A stretch of 64,000 nt of DNA from Ryuthela nishihirai (GCA_038380435.1 JAWZYU010000030.1:65731817-65795816), one strand, 5' to 3'. Shown: positions 34,990 through 47,176, counted from the first letter of the stretch. A program made the numbers and translations. Notes: generated from the sequence alone by a model not told the origin.

Positions 34990-35671
34990 CGTAGTCTTAG
35001 TCTAGACATCACATCAATTTGTATCTAATGAGATGGCATGTTTTAAACAGTATTCATTTATAGCTAATACATTGCTTTAAATAAATATCAGATGTTAATA
35101 ATTCTTACTTATGGGGATTATTTCCACAATGTGATCTTTCTAACTTTTGCTGAATGTAGTGGACCTTGCGCCATCTATAGTCAGGAAAGGCAACTTATTT
35201 TTACATTCACTGTGGATTGATTTTTTTTTTCATTAATAATGCATAAGCATGAGTGACTTCCTCAGTAACATCTGATTCACTAACAACAATTAGAAAAAAA
35301 AACATTACCTTTCCAGATTACAGATGGTGCAAAGTCTGCCACATTCAGCGAAAAGTATAAAGGTCGCATTGTAGAAATAAATTATCATCTAATGGTTGGT
35401 TTAATGGTTAGAGCACTCCGGCTTGTATCTAGAGAGTCATGGCTTCAAATTGTGCACCATCAGCAATAATTTTTTCCACATAAATATTGAATTCTATATC
35501 TACAGATAATCTGTACATTTACAAGAAGCTACTAGAAAATTTTGTTCCAAAAGTTATTGAAACATTTAAAATGTGTAAATTAACAAAAATATGTTTGCTT
35601 ATCATAGTACTACCTTAATATTTTTCAACTCTCTAAATTTTGGAAAAAAAAAATTCACAATTCACATTATT
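34990..35671. other. Intergenic, AT-rich, one tRNA-like fragment
   Basis: Apart from a tRNA-like sequence at about 35397-35462 (TGGTTTAATGGTTAGAGCAC with a weak B box GGCTTCAAATT), which lacks paired stem ends and is probably a SINE head relic, nothing is recognised. Confidence 0.5.
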
Positions 35672-36210
35672 CACTTAGTGACCACTTTATTAGGTACAGT
35701 TCCATGTTATGCCAGTAGTGACTGAAATATGGAACTGAGTAAATTCTTATATAAGCTTTTTGTGAAAAAAAGGTGAAAAATGATTTAAAGATATCAATCA
35801 AATGAGTTTCGATTTTCAACAATATTTGTTCAGTATTTAGAGAATTATGGAAAGTGAAATATTTAACAGTAGCAATGCCAGTTTAAATAATTGTTCTGAG
35901 AAGTTAATAAAAAAAAGTTAAAATGACTCATGCAACTAACTCATGCAATAAGAGTATTTTAACAGTTTATGTAATATTAATTTTCATGAATTTTGACTTT
36001 TTTTGTTCAGAAGGAGCTAACTTGCTAAATGTTTCAGTTTCCATAAATAACCATTTGAATGTTGAATGCATATTGTTGGAAATTTAGATTTGAGCTCTTA
36101 AATTCAGTCGCATTTTTCGTATAAAACCTTATTTAAGAAATTACTGAGTTCTGTATCTGAGTTACTATTGACATAGCGTAAGAACTGTACCTAATAAAGT
36201 GGCCAGTGAG
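35672..36210. mobile_element. MITE-like element with Tc1-type inverted ends
   Basis: The ends share CCACTTTATTAGGTACAGTT in inverted orientation (35682-35701 and 36182-36202 region), a terminus style common to Tc1 elements. The interior of about 0.5 kb has no coding frame. An internal motif CAACAATATTTGTTCAGTAT is shared with the palindromic repeat at 42815-43120. Confidence 0.75.
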
Positions 36211-39200
36211 TTATGATAGAAAAATAATTTTAGCTAAAAATATTTTTAAGCTAGTGATGTCTCCAGGATTTTTAGAATTGGGGGGGGGGGAGAGACAGTA
36301 TTCCCTCTCATTTTTATCAGCCATCTAATAATGAAAACATTCAATATAATGTTCTTAAGCTCTCATCAGACTGAATGGTAATGTCCTTTCTCATAATTGG
36401 ATTTTGAAGATAAGTGTGTATTTCATTATTGTTCTACAAACATTTTTGTTTTCAGAATTGCCACAATTACATCTATACTTGTGAGTAATGTAACTGTCAC
36501 ATATATAGGTAATATCACATAATGATGCTGCTAACTCAGCGGTTGGTTGATTACACATATTCCATAACTTTAAATGCCAGCAGATAATTATTTGCTCTGC
36601 TCCCAATTTCAGACATTTAGTAATGGAATACATTGACTATAATGTTTGCCCATCAACTACTATTTTTAGGTTTTTAATCCTTTAATAGCTAAAATTTGAA
36701 ATGGATTAGTACCCTATTACCATTTTTTTAGTCTTGGATATTAAAGGGGAATGCAAGACACAAATGTAACTTGAAACAGCATAAACAAGTGCCATTTTCA
36801 TAGCATGATTTTTACCAGAATTAAGACAGACTAACTATTGCTGTAGTTCCATCAAACATTTCAGTACATTTTTACTTTCCAACAGCAACTTAATTTGTCA
36901 TAAAAATGCAAATGGCTCAAAAATTAGCTTGTTTGGTCATTGTGCTTTGTAGTACTTTTAATGCACATCACATAATTATTCATTTGTTGTGGAAATGCAT
37001 CACATTTATATGAAAATAGTTTTTGCAGTGTAAATTCCTCTTCATAATATCAAAGAATAATATAACCTGGAATATTGCAGTTTGTTACACTGGGTGAAAT
37101 TTCTTTTATTATTCTTTGACCAATAAATGCATATGGATTATAGATTATTGTAATGCTTTATAAACTATATGTTAGTCAATTATTAATGGCAGCAATATAA
37201 TTCATGCTTGTAAATCTAGTACTTTTTTTACACATAATTTTATCAGAAAACATTTCAGTTTTGAATTTATATGAAATACCAGAACAAGCTGAATAGTTTA
37301 TAGCCATCTCTGTTCTCAGTAAGGGCCAATAATTAACGTAGACCATTATATAAAAAGGTAGGACAACCCTGCAGTATTTAATTTCCTGAATCATGTTTAC
37401 TGCTTTATTGACAAACTTGAATGATGTATTGAATAAGAAAAATGGAATGCTGTCTTTCATTCTGAGGTTTTAGCATATTATGTAAACTAAAAGTTTTTAA
37501 CAAAGTGTGGAAATAATAAACTATATCCGAACTCACAATATTATGTAGCTGTACAAAATGTTGATCATATTTTAATGATATCTAGCAAAGTGACATGATT
37601 GTAAAAGTTTACAAATTGTAGTAATTTAAGCACATTGTTGGTTTTTGCTTTATTTTGACAATTAACCAGGAGTGAAATTTTTCAACTGAACTATCTGTTT
37701 TCCAAAATCTTCAACAAATGAGAGGTTCAGTGGAAATAGTGTTAACTAAGAAGTACATATTTTCATATATCTAAACTCAAAGGCTGGAATTCATAGTTTC
37801 TGCAACATATTGTAAAAAAACGATTTTAGTAGCTATGGATTCTTAAAAAAGAATGCCATCTTATATTTTAAAAGCAAATACACATGATGAACTTTTCTAC
37901 AAACCTAACTAGGATATCAATATTTGTTGATTATCACCTTTTTCTGCCAGCTTGAAAATGTGTAATAACAATAAAAAAAATCCATCAGAAAGCTTGCAAT
38001 ACTCCGACAAAGAAGTGTGTTAATCACAACAACGAAAATAAATGAAAAAAACTTGAATGCAACACATAAAATATATTTAATGCAGGTTATATTTTAAATA
38101 TAAATCTTCATGTAGATTTATTTACAAGACATCATTTAAACACTTGTGAACATCAGGTAAAATATTGTATATTAGAAAAATAAATGTTTCAGTATTATTA
38201 TTGAAAAGAAATTTTAAAAGTTCTTGCTTATCTCGCACATTTTACCAGTAATGCCACAACTATAGTACAAAGTTTAGAACTGGTTGATTCATAATGCCTT
38301 TCAGATTAATTTCAAATTTTAAAGGAGGGACATTATCACATCAACTTTTTTTTACAATAAGAGTATTTTCTAAGAAAAATATGATTAATCATTTTTATAG
38401 TGTTTCAATTTAAATATTAAAATGTATTTTTTATGCAATGGCTAAAAATTCTGGTGGAGCCCACCTAAGTGACCATAGATTTTTGTAATGTGGAATTTTT
38501 CTCACCCGATTTTAATTTCGATGTGGAATTTTTTATATTTCAAAGATCAATTTAAAAAAAAGCAAATAGGTGCTGTTTTTAATCAAATCAAGCTTTTTTT
38601 TGCAGTTTTTCATAAAAAGCATCAAGTGTAAAAGTCTTGAAAATGTAGGAGCTATTGTAGGAGATCAGTGTACTGCAAGTTTCAATTCCCTGGAAAACTG
38701 CTGCATATATATATAGGCAGTATTCTAGTATCATTTTGAATATTCACCACTTTATTGTTGTGTTCATTTATAAACAGCAACACTTTGGATATGGAAGAAT
38801 AAGGATTTGATTTTGTAGGGTCCGTGGTATGGATTGGTAGCTTCTTTATGCATAATCTTGCATTAATGGTTACTGGTTTTGGGTCTGGTTACTTTGTCAA
38901 TTTTTGCATCACTATTCAATCATATATTTTATGATTAAATCTAAACATTTAATTTTGTCCCAATGAAAAGCAATTTTTCAAATTTTATTCCTTTATTCAA
39001 CCTTGTATTTTTAAACAAGGCCCCTTACAAGGATTTGATTTATAAATGTAGACTTTTTCACCTTATGAGGCGAATTTTGATTTATGTTTAATGCCATGGA
39101 CGTGAAAATGTTTTTTTTGCATTTGTCTAGTTCAAAGAATAAATTGGTGTTACTAGCGCCATTCATTGAACTGCCCATCCCGTCTGGCATCCAAGTACAA

Positions 39201-39914
39201 AGAAATATCGTTAGATCACTACGGTTATCCTAGAACGATCCAGAATTGAGGTTCAAACATCTAGGAAAGTAATATTGCAATCATTTGGCATCACATGAAA
39301 CCAAATAATCCTTAAACTTTTTTAGTGCGTTAACAAGCAATCCTAAATCATCAAGGAGAGGTGCTTTTTATTTGTAATTAGTAAAGCCAATATACATCAG
39401 AAGACACGTTTCAAGTCTATGTCCATTTGTATGTTTGCTGGAGAGGGAAGTGCGGTTATAATTGTTATAACAGGTATTCTGAAAAGTAATTTGCATTTTT
39501 TTATGATCTTCGTACCATGTTTTCACTATATATTTATTTTTAATGATGAGATATGTTAAACAGTAGAACTCTTAACGTTTTTATCAGTTGTTGAAGTAGA
39601 TTGTATAAAAATTATTTAAATGAATTTCAGGAGAGTATGAATGCTTCTGCAGAGCAGTTAACGTTCAGAATACTGAGATAAGTATATTAACAGTAACTCA
39701 CAGGAAATTTGAGTGTTGGTACAATAGTACTAAATGTGTAATAACCTACACCATAAGACAAAAGAAAGGTCTGTTCTGCACGACTTCTATTTTAGTAATA
39801 AAAGAATTGTTACTTTTCTTATACCCATGTTTTTCTCTAGGTTGGAAATAAAAGATTTTAAACTATCATATGTGTTTGTGTCTTTAATGCGTGCAACTTA
39901 ACGTTATTAGCAGG
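36211..39914. other. Intergenic, AT-rich, no feature recognised
   Basis: This is 3.7 kb of low-GC sequence after a 10-G run near 36281. The open frames here (longest about 94 codons) have no motif, no conserved composition and no splice logic. Confidence 0.6.
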
Positions 39915-39939
39915 GCTTGCGCTAGATCAAATGGTACAA

Positions 39940-41345
39940 TTATCGAGTGACATACCCCTTGAAGCAAACCCCCCTACTGACCACGCTGCCCCCTCCAGTC
40001 AGTAGGGTATGCATCAAAATTGCGATCCCTGCCAGGCCATCCCACTTGGGACTGCGTTTTCAGTCCCAGGTGGGAAATGTTATACCAGAATCGGCCGACT
40101 GCCATTCGTCCTTTCGGTTTGCGTGTCCGAGGCTACCTCAGAGACATCAACACCAGTCTCGATAGCATCGCACAGTCGACAGCTGAGCCACTTCCACCTT
40201 GGCTCGCTGTTTCCCCTTCCTGCGATTTTTCCCTGTGCAGGACGGGGAAGGCCTTTACACCCGACTGTGTGTACCGGCAACTCTTTGCCAGCCATCGTGC
40301 TGCGCACCCGGACTTCTTGCCTGTCTTCACAGATGGCTCGAAGTCCGGCACTTCTGTGGGATCAGCCATGGTCTGCTGTGATGTAATCATTGCAGACCAG
40401 ATCCCACAGCAGTGTTCCATTTTCCCTGCTGAGTTGCATGCTATCAGCATTGCCTTGGACCATATAGCAGCTAAGCATCATCGTCGGTGTGTGCTTTACA
40501 CCGACTCGCTTAGCTCGCTATAGGCTTTGATCTCGGTGAGGCATCGGCCTCACCCTGTTCTCTCCAAGATCCGCCAGCAGCTCCATCGTCTGGCAGCCAC
40601 CACCACGATTCTCTTCTGTTGGGTGCCCGGTCATGTCGGAATCAGGGGCAATGATTTGGCAGATTCTGCTGCCAGGTCAGCCACGCCCCTGTCCGACTCT
40701 CCGTTGCCGGTTCCATATGTGGATTTTCACAATCGAGCTCCGGGCACAGTGGCAGAGATCTTGGTCTGAACAGGTTGCTAACAAGCTCTTCGAGATCAAG
40801 CCCATTGTCAAACCGTGGCAGTCTTGTTTTCGCAGGAATCGTAAGGAGGAAGTTGTCCTTGCTCGGCTCCGCTTAGGTCACTCGTTTTTAACACTTTTCT
40901 TCTTAAGGCGGACGCAGTACCTAAGTGCGAGTTTTGTGACACGTTTTAACTGTGAAGCATATTTTAATTGACTGATTGTTTTAACCTTGAAAGGCGTATG
41001 TTTTTTAACTTTCACGATTCAGATCATTGCTATTTTAACACTGTTTTCGACTTTTTACGCTTTACCGGTTATTTTACTCGTTTATGAATTTTCTCTTTTT
41101 TACTGGTTTTTTACCTGTTGTTTTTTACATGGGTCCTATACACCCATTGTTATTGTTGATTTTATACTTGTTGATTTTACACTTGTTGCTCTCTTCTACT
41201 CTTTTTATACATCTCGTTTTTATGCTGTGCTATTTGTGTCTCTTTTAAATTTGGTTGTGGGTTCCATGTCTTTTACCCTTTTTATCGTTTGTTTGGCGCA
41301 ATATAGCCTTAGTTGCTATTGCTCCAAAAAACCCCAAACAACCAA
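39940..41345 (+). pseudogene. I-type LINE 3' fragment with RNase H domain
   Basis: The + strand encodes PFGLRVRGYLRDIN then a ribonuclease H domain with all four acidic sites: PVFTDGSKSG (Asp), PAELHAISIALDHI (Glu), YTDSLSSL (Asp) and GIRGNDLADSAA (Asp). WVPGHVGIRGNDLAD is typical of non-LTR elements of the I group. A stop follows SSL (near 40520) and later frames shift. RLRLGHSFLT then a broken cysteine motif follow. A T-rich 3' region ends in CCCCAAACAACCAACC at about 41329-41345. The coding part is clearly GC-richer than its AT-rich surroundings. No reverse transcriptase is present, so it is 5' truncated. Confidence 0.8.
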
Positions 41346-41600
41346 CCAGTCAGTAGGAGGGGGGGTTAGAAAGGCCTCTGTCCGTCGGATAGGACGTTAA
41401 GCCGTGTGCGGGAGAGCCTGTGTACCTGTGTACGTTAAAGAACAACATGCTGAATGGCCTTGACGGAAGCTACCATATGTCTCCCAACAGCTGATCCAGT
41501 GGGTCTCCCCAATCTTCTCTGAGCCTTCAGGGTCCTTATGACCTGACTAGCTCATTATGTGCAAAAAAGTGCCGCTCAGCGGTAAAACAACCTAACCCTT
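41346..41600 (+). mobile_element. SINE-1 copy 10, head truncated, fused to the I-type LINE tail
   Basis: It starts at CAGTCAGTAGGAGGG, continues through the central domain (CGGATAGGACGTTAAGCCGTG) and ends AAAACAACCTAACCC. No sequence separates it from the LINE 3' end. Confidence 0.85.
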
Positions 41601-41863
41601 GTGATACTACAGTGGGACTGAGGCTTCAAGCGTCGTGATGCACTTGTGCCACTCGAAATTGATTGAAAAATTAATTTGCGATGAATCGTACAGGTGTAAC
41701 AAATATTAATGCTTTATGTTTTCCATAGCGAAATGTACCGTAATATTTTTTAGGCTATGTTTTGTTTTAGGAAGCAAATCATTTTAATATGAAGAAACTT
41801 TTTTACGTGTTTCTACTAAGCAAAATGGGGAAAGGTAATTTTTTAATTTTGTTTATTTAACAT

Positions 41864-42036
41864 TCACAGTGGTTAGCACGCTTAGCTATTGATCGAAGGG
41901 ACCTGGGTATGGCATGGATTTTTGTGTTGCTTTTCTGTTGAGGTTCCGCCATCCTCGCAGATCTACTATGGGGAATAAACTGGTAGACTCGTGTCAGTCT
42001 GTGGCAAGCAGCTCCTTGAGGATGTATTTTTTTTTT
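41864..42036 (+). mobile_element. SINE-2 copy
   Basis: CAGTGGTTAGCACGCTTAGC head, GGTTCCGCCATCCTCGCAGA body and GTGGCAAGCAGCTCCTTGAG end followed by a T-rich tract. The B box is degraded. Confidence 0.75.
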
Positions 42037-42090
42037 ACTCTCTCCAGAGCGTTTAATGAAAAAATTTTTTGTTTTAGGCATCTTGAGTTA

Positions 42091-42176
42091 AAAAAAAATA
42101 TCCCCTCAAGCAGTTGCTTGCAACAGAGTTCTGACGGCAGCTTGTTAGTTTATATGCTAACCATTCGGCCACGGGA
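42091..42176 (-). mobile_element. SINE-2 copy, internally deleted
   Basis: Minus-strand copy: the 3' end (complement of CCCCTCAAGCAGTTGCTTGC) is joined directly to a head fragment (TGCTAACCATTCGGCCACGG on +), so the middle is missing. Confidence 0.7.
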
Positions 42177-42186
42177 CGGATTTAAA

Positions 42187-42231
42187 TACCCTCTCAAGCA
42201 GCTGCTTGCCACAGAGGTCTGACAGGAGCCT
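42187..42231 (-). mobile_element. SINE-2 3'-end fragment
   Basis: CTCAAGCAGCTGCTTGCCAC and AGAGGTCTGACAGGAGCCT match the 3' end of the full copy at 11341-11542, with the 5' part missing. Confidence 0.75.
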
Positions 42232-42814
42232 ATGATTAATGTATTTACAATTATGCCCATTAATGAACTCGAGCTAATTATTTTCGATCCAGTGTACTGT
42301 TACCGAATTTAATAGCCAACCGTTATCTTAGGCGCTCCGGATGATTGGCTGCTCCCTCAGGCGCTGGGTACAAGTACCCATTCTTCCTCACTTCAGTAAG
42401 TAAGCAAATAACGACTGTCATAATGATTACCTATCATAGTCATTATTTTATAAAATATATCGTCATTAGTGATTAAAAATCATTTTCATTAATTTTTAAT
42501 CCCATTTTTCAAATATATTCATATAAAGTAAACCGTGAAATATACAGAAGTATAAATTTTACTGCTCTGTTACATACCACAGCATTACGCTGGTTCCAGC
42601 AAAATATCGGACGTAGTGTGTGTGCTATGAGAAGTGGTAGAAGGAGAAAAATATTCAACGCAGGAAGAATATTTTTATTTACTAGTAAAATTTGTACCAT
42701 GTTCTATCTAAATATTAGAATTCCCATGTCTGTCTAATTTAGAAGCAACATAACTTCTAAAATTTAGCATTTAATGGAAAAATGTGACGAAATAAAGATT
42801 AAAATCAAATCTAT
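42232..42814. other. Intergenic, no feature recognised
   Basis: AT-rich sequence without a gene-like frame or identified repeat. Confidence 0.6.
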
Positions 42815-43120
42815 ATAAATCTCCAGTTTCAACAATATTCGTTCAGTATTTTAAAAGTTAGGTAAGCTAGAGTATTTCACAACAGAGAATGCTAATAAAA
42901 GTTTACCTCAGAAATTTATTGAAACAACTAAAAAGCATTTTTTAAAATCATTTAATGAAATATATATATACATTTTTGAATTTTGTGTAATGATTATTTC
43001 AATATTGGATATTTATGAACGATTTTTATAAAAGAAGATAATTTATTGTTAATATTATAGGTTCCATAACTCTTTAAATACTGAACGAATATTGTTTAAA
43101 ATCCGGTTTTAAGTAGAGGC
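42815..43120. repeat. Palindromic MITE-like repeat
   Basis: CAATATTCGTTCAGTATTT near 42832 occurs as its reverse complement near 43078, with about 35-bp arms of partial identity around an AT-rich centre. The same motif appears inside the element at 35672-36210. Confidence 0.6.
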
Positions 43121-43499
43121 CATATATAGGTAGAGGCTGGCCATCTCAAAATTGGACGCCATGTCGCTCGGATTGTTTGGCGAGCAAAGCTGAATGGTAT
43201 TGCAATGGATACTTATGGATTCCAAAACAGGGTAGGGTAATATTTGACACAAATTTCAGTGCTCACGATTGGAAGCACTTTAGAAAACGGCTAAAAAGAA
43301 AAATTAATTGTAGTGCTCTTTTTTTAAAAAAAATCACAATTTCGTTTTGTTGTCTGTCCGTCTGTAGACATCGAACTTTTTCATAAAGATAAGTAAAAAA
43401 TTCCCTTTCTGTGGGATAGGTATTAATGAGATATTACGATTTGTATTTTTTGAACTCCTAAAAGTTATAAATCTGCACTCTAACGGTGTAAAAACTTGA
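43121..43499. other. Transition region before the satellite
   Basis: A 69-codon open frame (43177-43386, starting MASKAEWYCNGYLWIPKQGR) has no recognised domain and no further support. Nothing else is seen before the first diverged satellite monomer. Confidence 0.4.
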
Positions 43500-45740
43500 A
43501 AATTCCGAAATTAACGAATGTTCCAAACAAAGTATCTTTGGAAAGAGAATTTCAAGATCAACCCGTCTTCAAATGAAGTTGATATCTCGAATAGTTGAGG
43601 AGAAAACCCTGAAATGTAGGTAAAAAATTGCAAGATAAATTTTCTTCCAAATTGTCCTAGATTATTGTTCTTGGTATTCATTAGAAAGAGATTTTTCAAG
43701 AACGTCAACCCTGTCTTTGAATGAAGTTCATATCTCGAACAGTTGAGGAGAAAAACCCCAACTGTAGGGGTAAAAAATTGCAAGATAAATTTTCTTCCAA
43801 ATTGTCCTAAAGCATCGTTCTTGGTATGATTCGAAAGAGAATTTCAAGAATATTAACCCTGTCTTTGAATGAAGTTGATATCTCAAATAGTTGAGGAGAA
43901 AAACCCCAACTGTAGGGGTAAAAAAATTGCAAGATAAATTTTCTTCCAAATTGTCCTAAAGCATCGTTCTTGGTATTCATTCGAAAGAGAATTGCAAGAA
44001 CATTAGCCCTGTCTTTGAATGAAGTTGATGTCTCGAATAGTTGTAAGGAAAAACCCCAACTGTAGTGGTAAAAATTGAAAGATAATTCTTTTTCCCCAAA
44101 TTGTCCTAGAGTAGTGTTCTTGGTATTCATTCGAAAGAGAATTTCAAGGACATTAACCCTGTCTTTGAATAAAGTTGATAACTCGAATAGTTGTGGAGGA
44201 AAAGCCCCAACTGTAGTAAAAATTGAAAGATATATATATTTTTTCAAATTCTCCTAGAGTAGTGTTCGTGGTATTCATTCGAAAGGAAATTTCAAGGACA
44301 TTAACCCTGTCTTTGAATGAAACTGATATCTCGAATACTTATGGAGAAAAACAGGAAAAACCACAACTACAGAGGTAAAAAAAATTGAAAGATAAATGTT
44401 TTTCCAAATTGTCCTGGAGCAGTGTTCTTGGTATTCATTCGAAAGGAAATTTCGAGGACATTAACTCTGTCTTTGAATGAAGTGGATATCTCGAACAGTT
44501 ATGGAGGAAAACTGGAAAAACCCCAACTACAGAGGAAAAAAATTGAAAGATAAATGTTTTTCCAAATTGTCCTAGAGCAGTGTTCTTGGTATTCATTCGA
44601 AAGGAAATTTCGAGGACATTAACCCTGTCTTGGAATGAAATTGATATCTCGAATACTTATGGAGAAAAACAGGAAAAACCCCAACTATAGTGGTAAAAAT
44701 TCCAAGATAAATTTTTTTCCAAATTGTCCTAGAGCAGTGTTCTTGGTATTCATTCGAAAGGAAATTTCGAGGACATTAACCCTGTCTTGGAATGAAATTG
44801 ATATCTCAAATACTTATGGAGAAAAACCCCAATTATAGTGGTAAAAATAGAAATATTAATTTTTTCCAAATTGTCTTAGCGTTCTTGGTATTCATTCGAA
44901 AGGAAATTTCAAGGACATTCACCCTGTCTTTGAATGAAGTTGATGTCTCGAATAGTTGAGGAGAAAAACCCCAACTGTAGTGGTAAAAATTGAAAGATAA
45001 TTTTTTCCCCAAATTGTCCTAGAGTAGTGTTCTTGGTATTCATTCGAAAGGAAATTTCGAGGACATTAACCCTGTCTTTGAATGAAGTGGATATCTCGAT
45101 TAGTTATGGAGAAAAACAGGAGAAACCCCAAATATAGTGGTAAAAATTAAAAAATATTTTTTTTTTCCAAATTCTCCTAGAGCAGTGTTCTTGGTATTCA
45201 TTCGAAAGGAAATTTCGAGGACATTAACCCTGTCTTTGAATGAAATTGATATCTCGAATACTTATGGAGAAAAACAGGAAAAACCCCAAATATAGTGGTA
45301 AAAATTGTCCTAGAGTAGTGTTCTTGGTATTCATTCGAAAGGAAATTACGAGGACATTAACCCTGTCTTTGAATGAAGTGGATATCTCGAATAGTTATGG
45401 AGGAAAACTGGAAAACCCCCAACTATAGAGGTAAAAAATTGAAAGATAAATTTTTTTGCAAATTGTCCTAGAGCAGTGTTCTTGGTATTCATTCTAAAGG
45501 AAATTTCGAGTACATTAACCCTGTCTTTGAATGAAGTTGATATCTCGAATACTTATGGAGAAAAACTGGAAAAACCCCAACTATAGAGGTAAAAACATTG
45601 AAAGAGAAATTTTTTTCGAAATTGTCCTAGAGCAGTGCTCTTGGTATTCATTCCAAAGGAAATTTCGAGGACATTAACCCTGTCTTTGAATGAAGTGGAT
45701 ATCTCGAATAGTTATAGAAAAAACAGTAAAAACCCCAACT
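43500..45740. repeat. Satellite array, left block with diverged edge monomers
   Basis: Tandem units around GTTCTTGGTATTCATTCGAA, CATTAACCCTGTCTTTGAAT, GATATCTCGAATA and ACCCCAACTATAGTGG. The first units (43.5-44.2 kb) are a diverged subtype with TTGAGGAGAAAAACCCC and CAACTGTAGGGG, merging into the common type. Unit lengths vary around 150-157 bp, with shortened units (e.g. about 45300). Confidence 0.95.
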
Positions 45741-47176
45741 CATCATCATCATCATCCTCAAGCAGCCATGGGCTACGGAGGTCCAACCAAACCGTGCAAT
45801 TTAGTTCTCCAAGCAAGTCTATCCTGAGCTACATCTACTGCATCTGGCCACTGCACACCAATTCTAACAAGGTCTTGTTTGACATTGTCTGCCCACCGCA
45901 TCCTAGGTCTCCCCTTCTTTCTGAGGCCTTTAGGCACACTGTTCATAACCCTATTCGCCAATCTATAATTATTCATATGGGCAACATGGCCAAACCAACG
46001 GAGTCTCTCTCTGCACAATAGGCTGCTTAAAGGAGGTTGCAAACTCCTTTCCCTAATCTCATCATTAGTTACAAAGTTGAACCACCTAATGCCCAAGATA
46101 CTGCGTAAGCATCTGGAATCAAAAGCATCTAGTTTCCTATTATCTTGTTTACAAAGTGTCCAAGTTTCACTACCATAACTAACCCTAGAAAGAACCAAAC
46201 TATTATACAGTCAAATTTTAGTCTTTAGGTGTATACGCCTATTTCTCCACACTCTCCATAGATTCTTAAAAGTCCCGGCAGCAATCCCTATTCGCCTGTT
46301 AATCTCATGCCGCACATCACCATTATCTGTTACATAGTTAACAAGGTAATTAAACTGTGACACCTGCTCAAGACTGCAACCCTTCAGATTAACTGAATCA
46401 CAGCCTGCCTGACCAATTTTCATCACTTTAGTTTTCTCTCTGTTTATAACCAAACCTACTCTACTACCAGTCTCATCAACAGCTCGAATGAAAGAGTTCA
46501 TCTCATCAACATCATTTGCCAAAAGGGCTAAATCATCAGCATAATCTAAATCAGAAATTTTCGTATCTCCAGCCCATTTAAGGCCAAAATCTTTCCCTTG
46601 AAGTGAATTTCGCATAACATAATCAATAACCAAGCTAAAAAGAAAAGGAGACAAAATGCACCCTTGTCGAACACCAGAAGTAATGCTAAACCAATTGCTA
46701 CAAGCCTTACCAACTCTCACACACGACTCAGTATTATTATAGAGAGCTTTCATAATGTTAACTAACTTGTCTGGTATACCATATGATCTCACAATCAACC
46801 ACAAATTATGACGATCAACAGAGTCAAAAGCCTTTTTGAAATCAACAAAGCTAGCAACCAAAGGTTTCTGAAACTCTAAACATTTCTCAAGAATCTGCCT
46901 AAGTGAAAATATCTGATCCACACATCCCAGAGCTCAGAGCCATATATCTGTCCAGTCCAGTAGGTTTATATGGTCAGCACCAGGACCCTGTGTGGTTGAC
47001 CACTCCTCAGCAGGGTAGAAAAAAAAGAAAAGTAGCCATAGTTGTCCAGATCAGTAGGCCACACTAATCTGGCAGCCCTCCACTTCCGTTCACTTCCACA
47101 AGAGAGTATCTCTTTTGAAAGTTACTAACGGTCCGCACCACGAGAAGGCGGGGTTGGACATTAGGTGCTAGGCCTG
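45741..47176 (-). mobile_element. LINE-A copy 2, internally deleted, inserted in the satellite
   Basis: On the minus strand it carries 5' region, then the RT from CVDQIFSLRQILEKCLEFQK onward, GVRQGC, DLDYADDLALLA, the C-terminal LRWFGHVAHMN and the (GAT)n tail. Relative to copy 1, about 2.1 kb is missing (copy 1 bases 27948-30026, endonuclease and early RT). It keeps Trp at the position where copy 1 has a stop, and the join IAAGTFKNLWRVWRNRRIH is in frame where copy 1 has lost bases. The left flank CCCCAACT and right flank ATAGTGGTAAA reunite into the intact monomer, so there is no evident target duplication. Confidence 0.92.

Noticed and set aside
35397..35462. Functional tRNA gene
   Set aside because: An A-box-like GGTTTAATGGTTAGAGCA and a weak B box are present, but acceptor and other stems do not pair convincingly. 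A SINE-head relic is more likely.
36391..37460. Genes downstream of DNAAF2 on the minus strand
   Set aside because: Frames of 80-94 codons in AT-rich DNA, separated, with no domain or conserved pattern; expected by chance.
40987..41400. 137-codon hydrophobic frame after the RNase H domain
   Set aside because: It is translation of the T-rich 3' region of the LINE and runs into the SINE, so the hydrophobicity comes from T-rich codons.
43177..43386. Small gene next to the satellite
   Set aside because: Only an isolated 69-codon frame, without motif, splice logic or repeat evidence.
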